64,000 nt of DNA from contig JADJWZ010000039.1 in NCBI GenBank assembly GCA_016716125.1, positions 75,445 through 139,444 of the forward strand. The letters run 5' to 3'. The notes beneath the pieces were generated by a model. That model did no database searches, was not told the DNA's origin, and worked only from the letters and a program-made list of their open reading frames with translations. Source of the DNA: Ignavibacteria bacterium. GTDB taxonomy: Bacteria > Bacteroidota > Ignavibacteria > Tepidaquicellales > Tepidaquicellaceae. The translations under genes and the position numbers were made by a program. Below are positions 56,162 through 64,000 of the stretch, one piece after another; position 1 is the stretch's first letter; every line of letters begins with the position of its first letter.

Positions 56162-57782
56162 ATGAATAACTATTATACCAGCTTAAGAAATATATCGATA
56201 ATTTTTTGCAAAGAATATCCCGTTAATTTTCCTGGAAAGGGATTTTGTTATCTCGGAAATTTTTTTCCAGCCCCACTGGTAAAAGGAAAAAGATAAGATG
56301 TGTGTGTATCGAAATTGAGATAATGAATCAAAGACTATAGAGTATTCATGTCAGAGAAGATCTCCATACATAGTATTAAGGAAAAATTATTCTAAAGCCA
56401 GAAGGAATTCAGTCAATATTTTTAAAGATATATATGATCAGAAAATAACTGATGTAAGACTTCTGGACTCTGACAGAAAAATTTTAATATCACTTACAGA
56501 CGGCTATACTATACTATTTACATTTTTCACAAATAAGTCCAACTGCTTCTTACTTCGTGATGATCATATAATAAGCGCATTTAAAGACAGCGAGATTTAC
56601 AGCGGTAAACAGGTTTCGGAGACTGCGCCGGAATACAATTCCGGCATACAGCCCCCTCCCTCCGACATCTCACGCTACCTCAAATCCCGCTATCCGAAAT
56701 CCGGCCGTCTCTATCTCACCGAAGCTCTCTTCCGTTCCGGTCTCATCAGCTCCTCACCGGCTGATACGGAATCAATTTCCTCCGCCGACTCTGCCATGAA
56801 TTCCATTATAAACGAAATTTCAAATCCTGTTTACTTTCTCTATCAGAAAGATGAAGACTTCATTTTATCACTTGCAAAGTTATCTCATCTGAAAGATCAT
56901 TCCGCTAAAGAATTTGAAAATATAAACGAACTCATACTCGCTTATTTAAAACTCTCATCATCCTCCGTCAAATTTCACGATGCAAAAAATAACAGAATAT
57001 CTGAACTCAAAAAAAATATTACACACAATAAAAAAAAGCTGGAAAGTTTCAGACTTAATCTTGAGCATTCCCGTAACTCCGGAAATTTTAAAGAATACGG
57101 AAATCTGATACTGCAGAATATTCATCTGATAAGTAAAGGTCAGTCTGTTCTTAAAACCGGCGATGATCCTGCCGGTTATGATATTACTGAGATCAGTCTA
57201 AAGGAGGAACTCTCCCCGGCGGAGAATGCCGCTCTGTATTTTGATAAATATAAAAGACTGAAAAATTCCGAAAGTCTTATACTTAAAAAGATCTCTGATC
57301 TTGAAAAAAATATTACAGCTCTCGAAAATGAATTAGCTTCAGTCGAAGCGTCTGATAACTATAAGAAAATTATTAAAGAGGATAAATTAATGCAGGAATC
57401 AAAAAATGACGAAACAAATAAATTCAGGAAATTTATTCTTAATGACAAGTATCAGGTCTGGGTGGGAAAGGACAGCATTTCCAATGATCTTCTGACTACA
57501 AAGTACGCTTCACAGAATGACCTGTGGTTTCATGTAAGAGGCGCAAGCGGTTCTCATACTATTCTTAAAAAGAATTCCAAAGAAGATGTCCCTAAGGAGA
57601 TCATCTATTCCGCAGCTTCGATCTCGGCTTATTACAGCAAAGCCCGTAATGCAGGGAATGTACCTGTGGCTTATTGTGAAAAAAAATATGTTAAGAAAAA
57701 AAAGGGATTTAAATCAGGTACTGTTTCAATGGAAAGAGAAAAAGTAATTTTTGTAAAACCTTCGCTGCCTCCGGATATCTAA
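56162..57782 (+). CDS. rqcH: RqcH/NFACT ribosome quality-control protein, indels near the N-terminus
   Basis: RqcH adds alanine tails to nascent chains on stalled 50S subunits. The frame is open from about 56319 to 57782, and contains the NFACT-N body, a coiled-coil middle (about residues 150-330) and the C-terminal NFACT-R domain with DLWFHVRGASGSHTILK, SAASISAYYSKARN and VPVAYCEKKYVKK. No ATG occurs in that frame until 56796. The true start is likely ATG 56162 (MNNYYT), with one or more indels between about 56190 and 56319 that separate it from the frame SCQRRSPYIVLRKNYSKA. Repaired length is near 540 residues, as in known homologues. Confidence 0.8.
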
Positions 57783-58531
57783 ATGCTGTCATACTTTATC
57801 ATATTCCTTTCAAGATCATTCAGCTTCTCCTCTATGCGCGCGGAATTCGGCGACCCTGCTCTTAATAAAAAACTATAAGCTTCATACGCTTCCTTGTAAT
57901 TCTTTTGTTCGGCATACAGATCAGCAAGTGTTTCTGTTATAATTATGTAACCTGTATCCGTATTACTTTTCATTTGTTTACCGGCGCCGACGTTTTTCCC
58001 GGACTTGTCTGAAATATTAAAATGAAATGATAAATATTTATTTTCAAAATTTCTGAATTCAGACTCGGGTATATTAATTTCATCATCATTCAAAAGATCA
58101 CTCATGCCGAATTCCGTGAACAGAGTTTCCTGCATATCAAATTTCTTTTCAAAAAAATTAAAATCAAATTTATTCCTGGTTTCCTTCGGATACTGGATTT
58201 TTTCCTGTCCAGAGATCGATCTCAGATTCTGTATATTAATATTGAGTTTGGTCAGCACTTCCTTTACAGGTATTTTATATTTCAATTCATTGTATAACTG
58301 TTCGGCATCACTAAGATATTCAGCTTTCAATAACGCTTTGATCAGTATAAGCTTTGCAGTCAGGTAGTTCGGATAAATATTTAAACCTGATCTGCAGACA
58401 GAGATGCAGTCTTCATATTGCTCATTCAGATAATATAGATTTGCAAGACGGATAAATACAGGTGATAAAAAATTTTTATCAAGTCTGGCTTTTGCCTCTT
58501 CTATATGTTTATCAAAATTAATTTGCATCAA
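57779..58531 (-). CDS. TPR-repeat protein
   Basis: A 250-residue protein with tetratricopeptide-like pairs: FIRLANLYYLNEQYEDCISVCRSG, NYLTAKLILIKALLKAEYLSDAEQLYNEL and, near the C-terminus, TETLADLYAEQKNYKEAYEAYSFLL. The middle is charged and flexible. No signal peptide. It is the last gene of the sigma-54/lptE/GT2 operon, overlapping the GT2 gene by 14 bases, and may act as a scaffold for it. Its stop overlaps rqcH, which is convergent. Confidence 0.75.
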   Translation of the reverse strand: MMQINFDKHIEEAKARLDKNFLSPVFIRLANLYYLNEQYEDCISVCRSGLNIYPNYLTAKLILIKALLKAEYLSDAEQLYNELKYKIPVKEVLTKLNINIQNLRSISGQEKIQYPKETRNKFDFNFFEKKFDMQETLFTEFGMSDLLNDDEINIPESEFRNFENKYLSFHFNISDKSGKNVGAGKQMKSNTDTGYIIITETLADLYAEQKNYKEAYEAYSFLLRAGSPNSARIEEKLNDLERNMIKYDSI

Positions 58532-60026
58532 CAGCTAGTTTACTCTTGATCGATCTGTTTGCAATTATAACCTGCCTTATTGACAAATATGAGATCAGGC
58601 TGAATCCGCTGCAAAACATTACCTGAAAAGGAATTGCAGCGACCTGAGCAGTTGCAACCGCTATGACTACTCCCACAAAGCAGTATATAGCAAGCAGCGC
58701 TTCTATATAAGTTGTGAATGAAAGTTTTTTGTTAACATACTTCTTTCCTTCCCATGAATCTTTCTTATTCATTATCTGATACTTCGGCGTCCTGACAAAC
58801 TCGCTTTTCTTATCTAATAATCCTTCAAATACGGCTTTCGTATTATTGACTGAAAAGCCCATACTTCCTGCAAGGAAAACGGGAAAATATATAATGCGCT
58901 TCTGCCAGTCAGGGTAAACATCTTTCTGTGAGTATAAATAAAATATGAATGAACTTATAAATGCAAATATGAACAGCGACATGAATTTAAAAACCGTATC
59001 ATACTCACCGGTAAGTTTTATCAGCATCACGGGAAGATTCAGCAATGCAGCCATCAGAATAAACGGATATGCAAGGTTACTGAATAAATGTATGAACGAC
59101 TGAAATTTTAATTTAAACGGCATGTCTGATCTTAAGACTTTTGGATAAACTTTCTTCGCTGTTTCAATGGCGCCTTTTGTCCATCTGAACTGCTGAGATT
59201 TCAATGCGCCGATATCCGAAGGGAGCTCTGCCGGTGAAGTAAAATTAACAAGATACCGGAATTTCCATCCTTTCATTTGCGCTCTGTAGGAAAGATCGAG
59301 ATCTTCCGTAAGCGTATCAGCTTCCCAGTTGCCTGCGTCAAAGATACATTCCTTTCTCCACACTCCGCCCGTTCCGTTGAAATTTATAAAAAAGCCGGCT
59401 CTGTTTCTCACCGCCTGCTCTATTACAAAATGTCCGTCGAGCGCGATCGCCTGTGTTTTTGTCATTAGCGAAAACTCTCTGTTCAGATGCTCCCATCTCG
59501 TCTGCACAAGTCCGAGCTTTTCTTCTTTGTAAAAATAAGGAATAGTTCTCTTTAAGAATTTTTTCCTGGGAATGAAATCAGCGTCAAAGACTGCAACAAA
59601 TTCCCCCCTTGCAGTCTCAAGTCCGACCTTTAATGCGCCGGCTTTATAACCTTCACGGTTAGTCCTGTGAATATGCTTTATATCAAATCCTTTGTCCTCA
59701 TACTTTTTAATGTGATCTTTTATTATCTGAGTCGTCTCGTCCGTTGAGTCGTCAAGTATCTGCACTTCAAGCTTATCTTTCGGATAATCTATTCTCAATA
59801 CCGAATCTATCAGCCGCGTGATCACATACTGCTCATTATATAAAGGAATCTGAATAGTAACTATGGGATATTCTTCCATATGAAATTCACTCTCATCCAG
59901 ATCGACAGTTCTTTTATTAAATGTTTTGAAATAGTAATATACCATATTGAATCCGTGAGATCCGAAAAAGAAAAGTATCGAAAGTGAAATAATATATGCA
60001 GCGAGTACCAGACTTTCTATATTCAT
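58518..60026 (-). CDS. GT2 processive-type glycosyltransferase (cellulose synthase-like)
   Basis: About 502 residues from the ATG at 60026 (MNIESLVLAAYIIS); a start at 60062 would add 12 residues. Membrane helices flank a cytosolic GT-A domain with PIVTIQIPLYNE, DDSTDETTQ, DADFIPRK, TLTEDLDLSYRA and QQFRWTKG: the D, D, D, QxxRW pattern of BcsA-like enzymes. C-terminal helices follow. It likely builds or transfers an extracellular polysaccharide or lipid-linked glycan; a PilZ domain is absent. Product unknown. Confidence 0.85.
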   Translation of the reverse strand: MNIESLVLAAYIISLSILFFFGSHGFNMVYYYFKTFNKRTVDLDESEFHMEEYPIVTIQIPLYNEQYVITRLIDSVLRIDYPKDKLEVQILDDSTDETTQIIKDHIKKYEDKGFDIKHIHRTNREGYKAGALKVGLETARGEFVAVFDADFIPRKKFLKRTIPYFYKEEKLGLVQTRWEHLNREFSLMTKTQAIALDGHFVIEQAVRNRAGFFINFNGTGGVWRKECIFDAGNWEADTLTEDLDLSYRAQMKGWKFRYLVNFTSPAELPSDIGALKSQQFRWTKGAIETAKKVYPKVLRSDMPFKLKFQSFIHLFSNLAYPFILMAALLNLPVMLIKLTGEYDTVFKFMSLFIFAFISSFIFYLYSQKDVYPDWQKRIIYFPVFLAGSMGFSVNNTKAVFEGLLDKKSEFVRTPKYQIMNKKDSWEGKKYVNKKLSFTTYIEALLAIYCFVGVVIAVATAQVAAIPFQVMFCSGFSLISYLSIRQVIIANRSIKSKLAVDAN

Positions 60027-60039
60027 TAAATAATTTTGT

Positions 60040-60549
60040 TTACCAGTTTGATGTAAGTTCAATTACTATATCTTCAGAAATTTTCTCTATCGCTATCGCC
60101 ACTCCGTCAGCCCTTCTCGAGAAATCATTTCCGCTCGAAGGATATTCGCCGTAATTCTGAAAATTCTTTTCCCAGATCAGTTTCTGCTTTTTCAGATCTT
60201 CAAAAGATACTTTTATCGTTAAGATAATTTTTCTCTGCGTTACGTTATCTCCTGTTGTTATAACTGATACATCGTCACCGACGTTTGTTATCGTGCAGTT
60301 CAGCACAGCGTCTGAAATCTTTTTATCAGCCAGTCTGAAAGTATTGTCGCTTATGATCCTTGACTTTAGTCTCTCGGTAAAAGTCTCGGGCAGTGTCGGG
60401 GATGAAAATCCGCTTATGTCTTTTGCGGTCGGCACAGCAATGGAGTTTATTCCTTTAGGCGGATTATTACCGCGGAATCCGTAAACCCCGCATCCCGGTA
60501 TCTGGAAATAAATTAACGCCGCCAGTAATATTAAAGAAATTATTCTCAT
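60040..60549 (-). CDS. lptE: LptE-like LPS assembly lipoprotein
   Basis: A 169-residue exported protein. The signal ends IPGC (Cys20), a lipobox-like site. The body has NSIAVPTAKDISGFSS and KIILTIKVSFEDLKKQKLIWEKNFQNYGEY, features of the LptE family that plug LptD in the outer membrane. The start overlaps the end of the sigma-54 activator by four bases. LptD itself is not in the window. Confidence 0.75.
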   Translation of the reverse strand: MRIISLILLAALIYFQIPGCGVYGFRGNNPPKGINSIAVPTAKDISGFSSPTLPETFTERLKSRIISDNTFRLADKKISDAVLNCTITNVGDDVSVITTGDNVTQRKIILTIKVSFEDLKKQKLIWEKNFQNYGEYPSSGNDFSRRADGVAIAIEKISEDIVIELTSNW

Positions 60550-61673
60550 CTGTCCCGTCTTAATATTTCTTTGCTGATGTTATACTTTTTTATTTTATTA
60601 TAAATACTCCTCGGAGTCTGATCAAGTATTTCCGATGTCTTCTCTACATCCCAGTAATTTCTGTCCAGCAGGTATATCAGCACTTCCTTTTCAATGTCAT
60701 ACATATTCATTTTTGAAAATCTCTCTTCGCTGATCGTGAAATCAGTATCGCGTTTCTCATTTCCGTTTCCGAAACTTCTCAGTTCCGTGATCTGATCTTT
60801 TATGTCAAGTATATCAGACTTTATCTCAAGCAGCGCTCTGAATAAAAAATCCTTCTCGGCATTTTCCCTGGACTTGCCGATTATGATAGGCAGAGAACTC
60901 GTGATCTCTTTCTGATCGGTCTGCAGATGTTTCTTTACATCATGCAGCGTTAGCCGCTTGCCGGGATTTAATACGATTATGCTTTCGCAAAAATTCTTAA
61001 GCTCCCTTGCGTTTCCGGGCCATGTGTAATTTATGAGAAAATCCATCGCATCGTCTTCTATACCTTTGAAATCAATATTATTTTCCTTGCTGTATAATTC
61101 CGTAAAGTGACCGAATAAAAGCTTGATGTCTGATTTTCTTTCTCTTAAAGGCGGGATGTAAATGTTAATTGACCTTAATCTGTAATACAGATCGTCTCTG
61201 AAATGCTTCATTAAAACTTCCGCCGCGAGATCTTTATTTGTAGCGGCGACTATTCTGACATCGACTGAAATATTTTTATTCCCGCCGACTTTCATGAATT
61301 CTCCGGTCTCCAGCACTCGCAGAAATTTCACCTGAGTCGACAGCGGCATCTCTCCTATTTCATCCAGAAATATCGTCCCCTTATCCGCCATTTCGAAATA
61401 ACCTTTTCGCTCTTCTATAGCCCCGGTAAATGCGCCTTTCTGATGACCGAATAATTCACTCTCTATGATTCCTTCAGGAATCGCCCCGCAGTTTACCGTG
61501 ATAAGCGGCTTATCGCTTCTCCTGCTCATCTGATGAATTGATTTTGCAACTACTTCTTTACCCGATCCGCTTTCACCCGTTATCAGTACGCTGACATCGG
61601 TCGGAGCTACCTGTTTAAGAGTTTCGTTTATTTCAGTTATCTGAACTGAATTTCCTAATAACAATACTGACAT
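60546..61673 (-). CDS. Sigma-54-dependent activator without receiver domain
   Basis: A 375-residue AAA+ protein. Walker A is TGESGSGKE (about residues 32-40), GAFTGA lies at 80-85 and contacts sigma-54, and Walker B is GTIFLDE (99-105). The C-terminus is a Fis-type helix-turn-helix (EKTSEILDQTPRSIYNKIKKY). It lacks any N-terminal sensory or receiver domain, so it may be constitutive or regulated by a partner. It heads the operon with lptE, GT2 and TPR genes. Confidence 0.92.
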   Translation of the reverse strand: MSVLLLGNSVQITEINETLKQVAPTDVSVLITGESGSGKEVVAKSIHQMSRRSDKPLITVNCGAIPEGIIESELFGHQKGAFTGAIEERKGYFEMADKGTIFLDEIGEMPLSTQVKFLRVLETGEFMKVGGNKNISVDVRIVAATNKDLAAEVLMKHFRDDLYYRLRSINIYIPPLRERKSDIKLLFGHFTELYSKENNIDFKGIEDDAMDFLINYTWPGNARELKNFCESIIVLNPGKRLTLHDVKKHLQTDQKEITSSLPIIIGKSRENAEKDFLFRALLEIKSDILDIKDQITELRSFGNGNEKRDTDFTISEERFSKMNMYDIEKEVLIYLLDRNYWDVEKTSEILDQTPRSIYNKIKKYNISKEILRRDR

Positions 61674-61783
61674 AAAAAATTTTGTAAATATACTACTATA
61701 CGGAGGTTTATTAAAGTTATTTATGGAAGTTGATGTGAATGGAAATGTGCAGAAGGTTTAAACTGAATGGATCTCAATACATA

Positions 61784-61931
61784 CTAATTTACCACTAAGT
61801 CACTAAGACACCAAGTAATTGAGATTGAGAAAGTAGTATATAATCTGAATTCATTTATTAATTTACCGACGGCAGTAAAACTCGTAACTTGAAACTCGAA
61901 ACTCGTAACTTGAAACTCGTAACTTGAAACT
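61784..61931. repeat. Short intergenic tandem repeats (CACTAAGT and AACTCGTAACTTGA types)
   Basis: CACTAAGT-CACTAAGA-CACCAAGT lies near 61793-61817, and AACTCGTAACTTGAAACTCGA units occur at about 61879-61931. These low-complexity direct repeats sit between the sigma-54 gene and the secreted-protein gene, partly just downstream of its stop. They look like the dispersed intergenic repeats seen in several bacterial genomes. No gene is apparent in 61674-61935. Confidence 0.55.
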
Positions 61932-61935
61932 TATT

Positions 61936-64000
61936 TTAATTAAGAAGCATTTTCTTCGAAAGTAAATTCACCGCTCTTATTATGTAAAAATAAATCCCGC
62001 TCGGGAGATCTGATGCATTGACATTAACTGTATAATATCCCGCTGTCTTAAATTCATTTATTATGTTCGAGACTACTCTTCCCGAAATATCATAAAGCGT
62101 TAAATTTACTCTTCCGTCAGAAGACAGCGCATAGTCTATCTTTGTAACGGGATTAAACGGATTCGGATAATTCTGTGATAATGAATATTGCTCCGGAATT
62201 CCGACTTCGACATCATTGGACAAATTGAAATATTCAAAATTTCCGCTGAAGTCTATTTGCTTTAATCTGTATTTATATTTACCTGAACTTACTCTTTCGC
62301 TAAATGAATAAGTTTTTATTTCGCCGGAATTTCCGTTACCCGCTACGCTTCCGGTCTTTGACCAATTCTCATTTACTGCTGATTCATTATTTACATTTAA
62401 TCTTTCTATATCAAAACCTGAATTGTTTACTTCGTTTTGTTGTTGTCCAGTTCAATGTGACTTTATCCTGGAAATACATTTTGAGGTAAAGCCCGACAAT
62501 TCAACCAGGTATCGGACCGTCTATATGAAAATTCCGGATATTTGAGATCAGGAAATTATTTTAAAGGAACTTTACTTTTATCCTCCAGAAGTAAGTTAGA
62601 TACATACTGAATCCGCCGACTGTTTTAATGTATCTGTTAATGAAGAATCATTAATAACAAAATAACAACTGAGGATCGTCAGATACCTGTAATACATAAT
62701 TCACTGCTGTCAATTTTAATGCAGGAGAAATCTATAGAAGTAGAAAGAGTAAGATAATTTTCAGGCGGAGTAATTAAAATTGTATGTGTTGTAAACACCA
62801 TACCGGGAAAAAGCAAAGTACTCCGAATCATTTTTTCGCAGACACTTTCCAGTAATACCTGGTTCCTATATCTAATCTGAAACCGTTTTGAAAATATCCG
62901 TGACATTTGAGTCAATTAAAAAATAGTAGTAATGAAATTCAGATCTTTAGTAATCTGCAGCTTATAGGATACAGCAGATTCTTTACTATGCCAAGTAAAA
63001 TTTAATGATAGGAACAGATATGGCATTGTTTGGCGGACTGATCAGTATTACTCCGGAAGCAAGGCACGCAGAAAATTCCATACAGCCGAACTGATAAAAA
63101 ATGCAGAATCATTTTCAGGAGTTACCTTCCGGTAATAGGTTGTATTTGGATGTAATTACCAACGGTTTTGAATGTATCTGAAATTGCTGAATCGACAAAA
63201 GCAATATTGTTAAAGTTTTGATCTGATGCGATCTCAAGTTTATAAGTAGTATTTGAACTGAAATCAAAATTAGTTTTAACTTCATCTGTTATTTCTGTTT
63301 CATCATTAACAATATTAACAAAATTTTCATAAGTTACGCTGACGGATCTGAAAGTTGTTATCTGACCTCCTTTATACCAGGAGAATTCTACAGGGACCGG
63401 TACAGACGCTGCTGAGTTTGGAGGATTATTTAAAACTGTTTGCGCAGGGACAACTCTAAAATTCCGGATACCGGAATACGTAAATACCTTTGAATCATTT
63501 TCCCGGAAACTTTCAGTAATATGTTGTATATGGACTTACAGAACTGACAGTTTAAATGTGTCAATTAAAGCAGAGTCACCTAAAACAATATTATTAAAAT
63601 TAAAATCGGTTGAGACCTGGAGCTTGTATGATACCGCGTCGGATACTTTATCCCAGGAAAATTAATATTCTTCAGAGCTGTAACAGAATTATCCAAAGGG
63701 TTAATTAATGAAATTCCTGCATTGGCTGTAAATTATCAATAATTGAATGCGTTTCAGGTGTTGTGATATCAACCCCGGTAGTTCCAATGTAAGCAAATAT
63801 TTTTGTAGCATATAAAACTACAGGAGGGTTCCTCCACTGAATGTTTAACGGCGCAGGGTTTAATGATCCGGTTTTGCTCAATATTCTCATCCGGACAATT
63901 TTTGTTCCGGGAAATCCGATATCCGGCAGGAAGTATCCATTGCCCGGACCGGGCAGGCTATTTGTTGCTAACCGTAATACGGTTGCCGGAGGATTTGAAG
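61936..64000 (-). pseudogene. C-terminal part of a large T9SS secreted protein with fibronectin-like repeats, heavily indelled
   Basis: The last 96 residues are an intact T9SS type A domain (SLSQNYPNPFNPVTKIDY, LPSGIYFYIIRAV). Upstream in the same frame to about 62432 are NGNSGEIKTYSFSERVSS and FDIERLNVNNES, the common pre-sorting region. Further right, minus-strand pieces of fibronectin III-like modules appear in different frames: WDKVSDAVSYKLQVSTD (near 63600), TYKLEIASDQNFNNIAF (near 63200), SAVSYKLQITKDL (near 62950) and YYWKVSAKNDSE (near 62830). Frame changes occur every 60-300 bases. The gene extends beyond the window. It is either a remnant or a poorly resolved sequence. Confidence 0.7.

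Overview
The window comes from an AT-rich member of the Bacteroidota/Ignavibacteriota/Chlorobiota lineage, most likely an Ignavibacteria relative. Several secreted proteins end in the type IX secretion (T9SS) sorting module with an NYPNPFNP-type entry motif and a GIY(I/F) motif. There is a SusC-style TonB-dependent receptor. The ATP synthase operon carries atpZ-I-B-E-F-H-A-G but neither beta nor epsilon, and its promoter has the Bacteroidota form TTG-N20-TAnnTTTG. No rRNA, tRNA, CRISPR array or insertion sequence was recognised. Many genes start with TTG.

Layout. 1-651 is an exact-period 21-bp tandem array that runs off the left edge. 0.8-7.8 kb holds a VOC protein, a Pr6Pr membrane protein, meaB, galE, purD, a glycosyltransferase and an M24 aminopeptidase. 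A nested inverted-repeat element (7.9-8.1 kb) precedes an ABC exporter. 10.1-16.1 kb is a minus-strand run: DUF1622 protein, hydroxyacid dehydrogenase, two small hypotheticals, cinA-pgpA-pgsA and a thiolase. 17.3-29.1 kb is a long minus-strand block: purN-purH, the cell-shape set mreBCD-mrdA-rodA, dcd, pyrF and a TonB receptor. 29.2-35.6 kb has three secreted proteins: a tandem-CHRD protein, a PNGase F-like deglycosylase and a large dockerin-like protein. 35.9-39.1 kb holds a conserved hypothetical and a SulP transporter, followed by the ATP synthase operon (39.2-44.9 kb). 45.6-50.9 kb is a broken AddAB-type helicase-nuclease pair. 51-57.8 kb has xth, a quinone-type oxidoreductase, DoxX, DUF948 and YtxH proteins, lpdA, a DUF2905 protein and rqcH. 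57.8-61.7 kb is an operon with a sigma-54 activator, LptE, a GT2 glycosyltransferase and a TPR protein. The right end is the C-terminal part of a fibronectin-like T9SS protein, heavily disrupted.

How the genes work together. The block from purN to rodA links purine synthesis to the elongasome: MreBCD scaffold, RodA SEDS polymerase and PBP2 transpeptidase. PgsA and PgpA are consecutive steps to phosphatidylglycerol. LptE and the GT2 enzyme point to envelope polysaccharide work. The T9SS proteins suggest an organism that degrades or binds external glycoproteins.

Quality note. Nine otherwise well-conserved genes (galE, M24 peptidase, TonB receptor, pyrF, mreB, purH, the dockerin-like protein, ytxH, rqcH) are split by indels, many in homopolymers. 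Because several are essential, I read these as probable consensus errors of a long-read assembly rather than gene death. addA/addB and the right-end T9SS gene are much more damaged, with in-frame stops in addA and addB, and may be genuine remnants.
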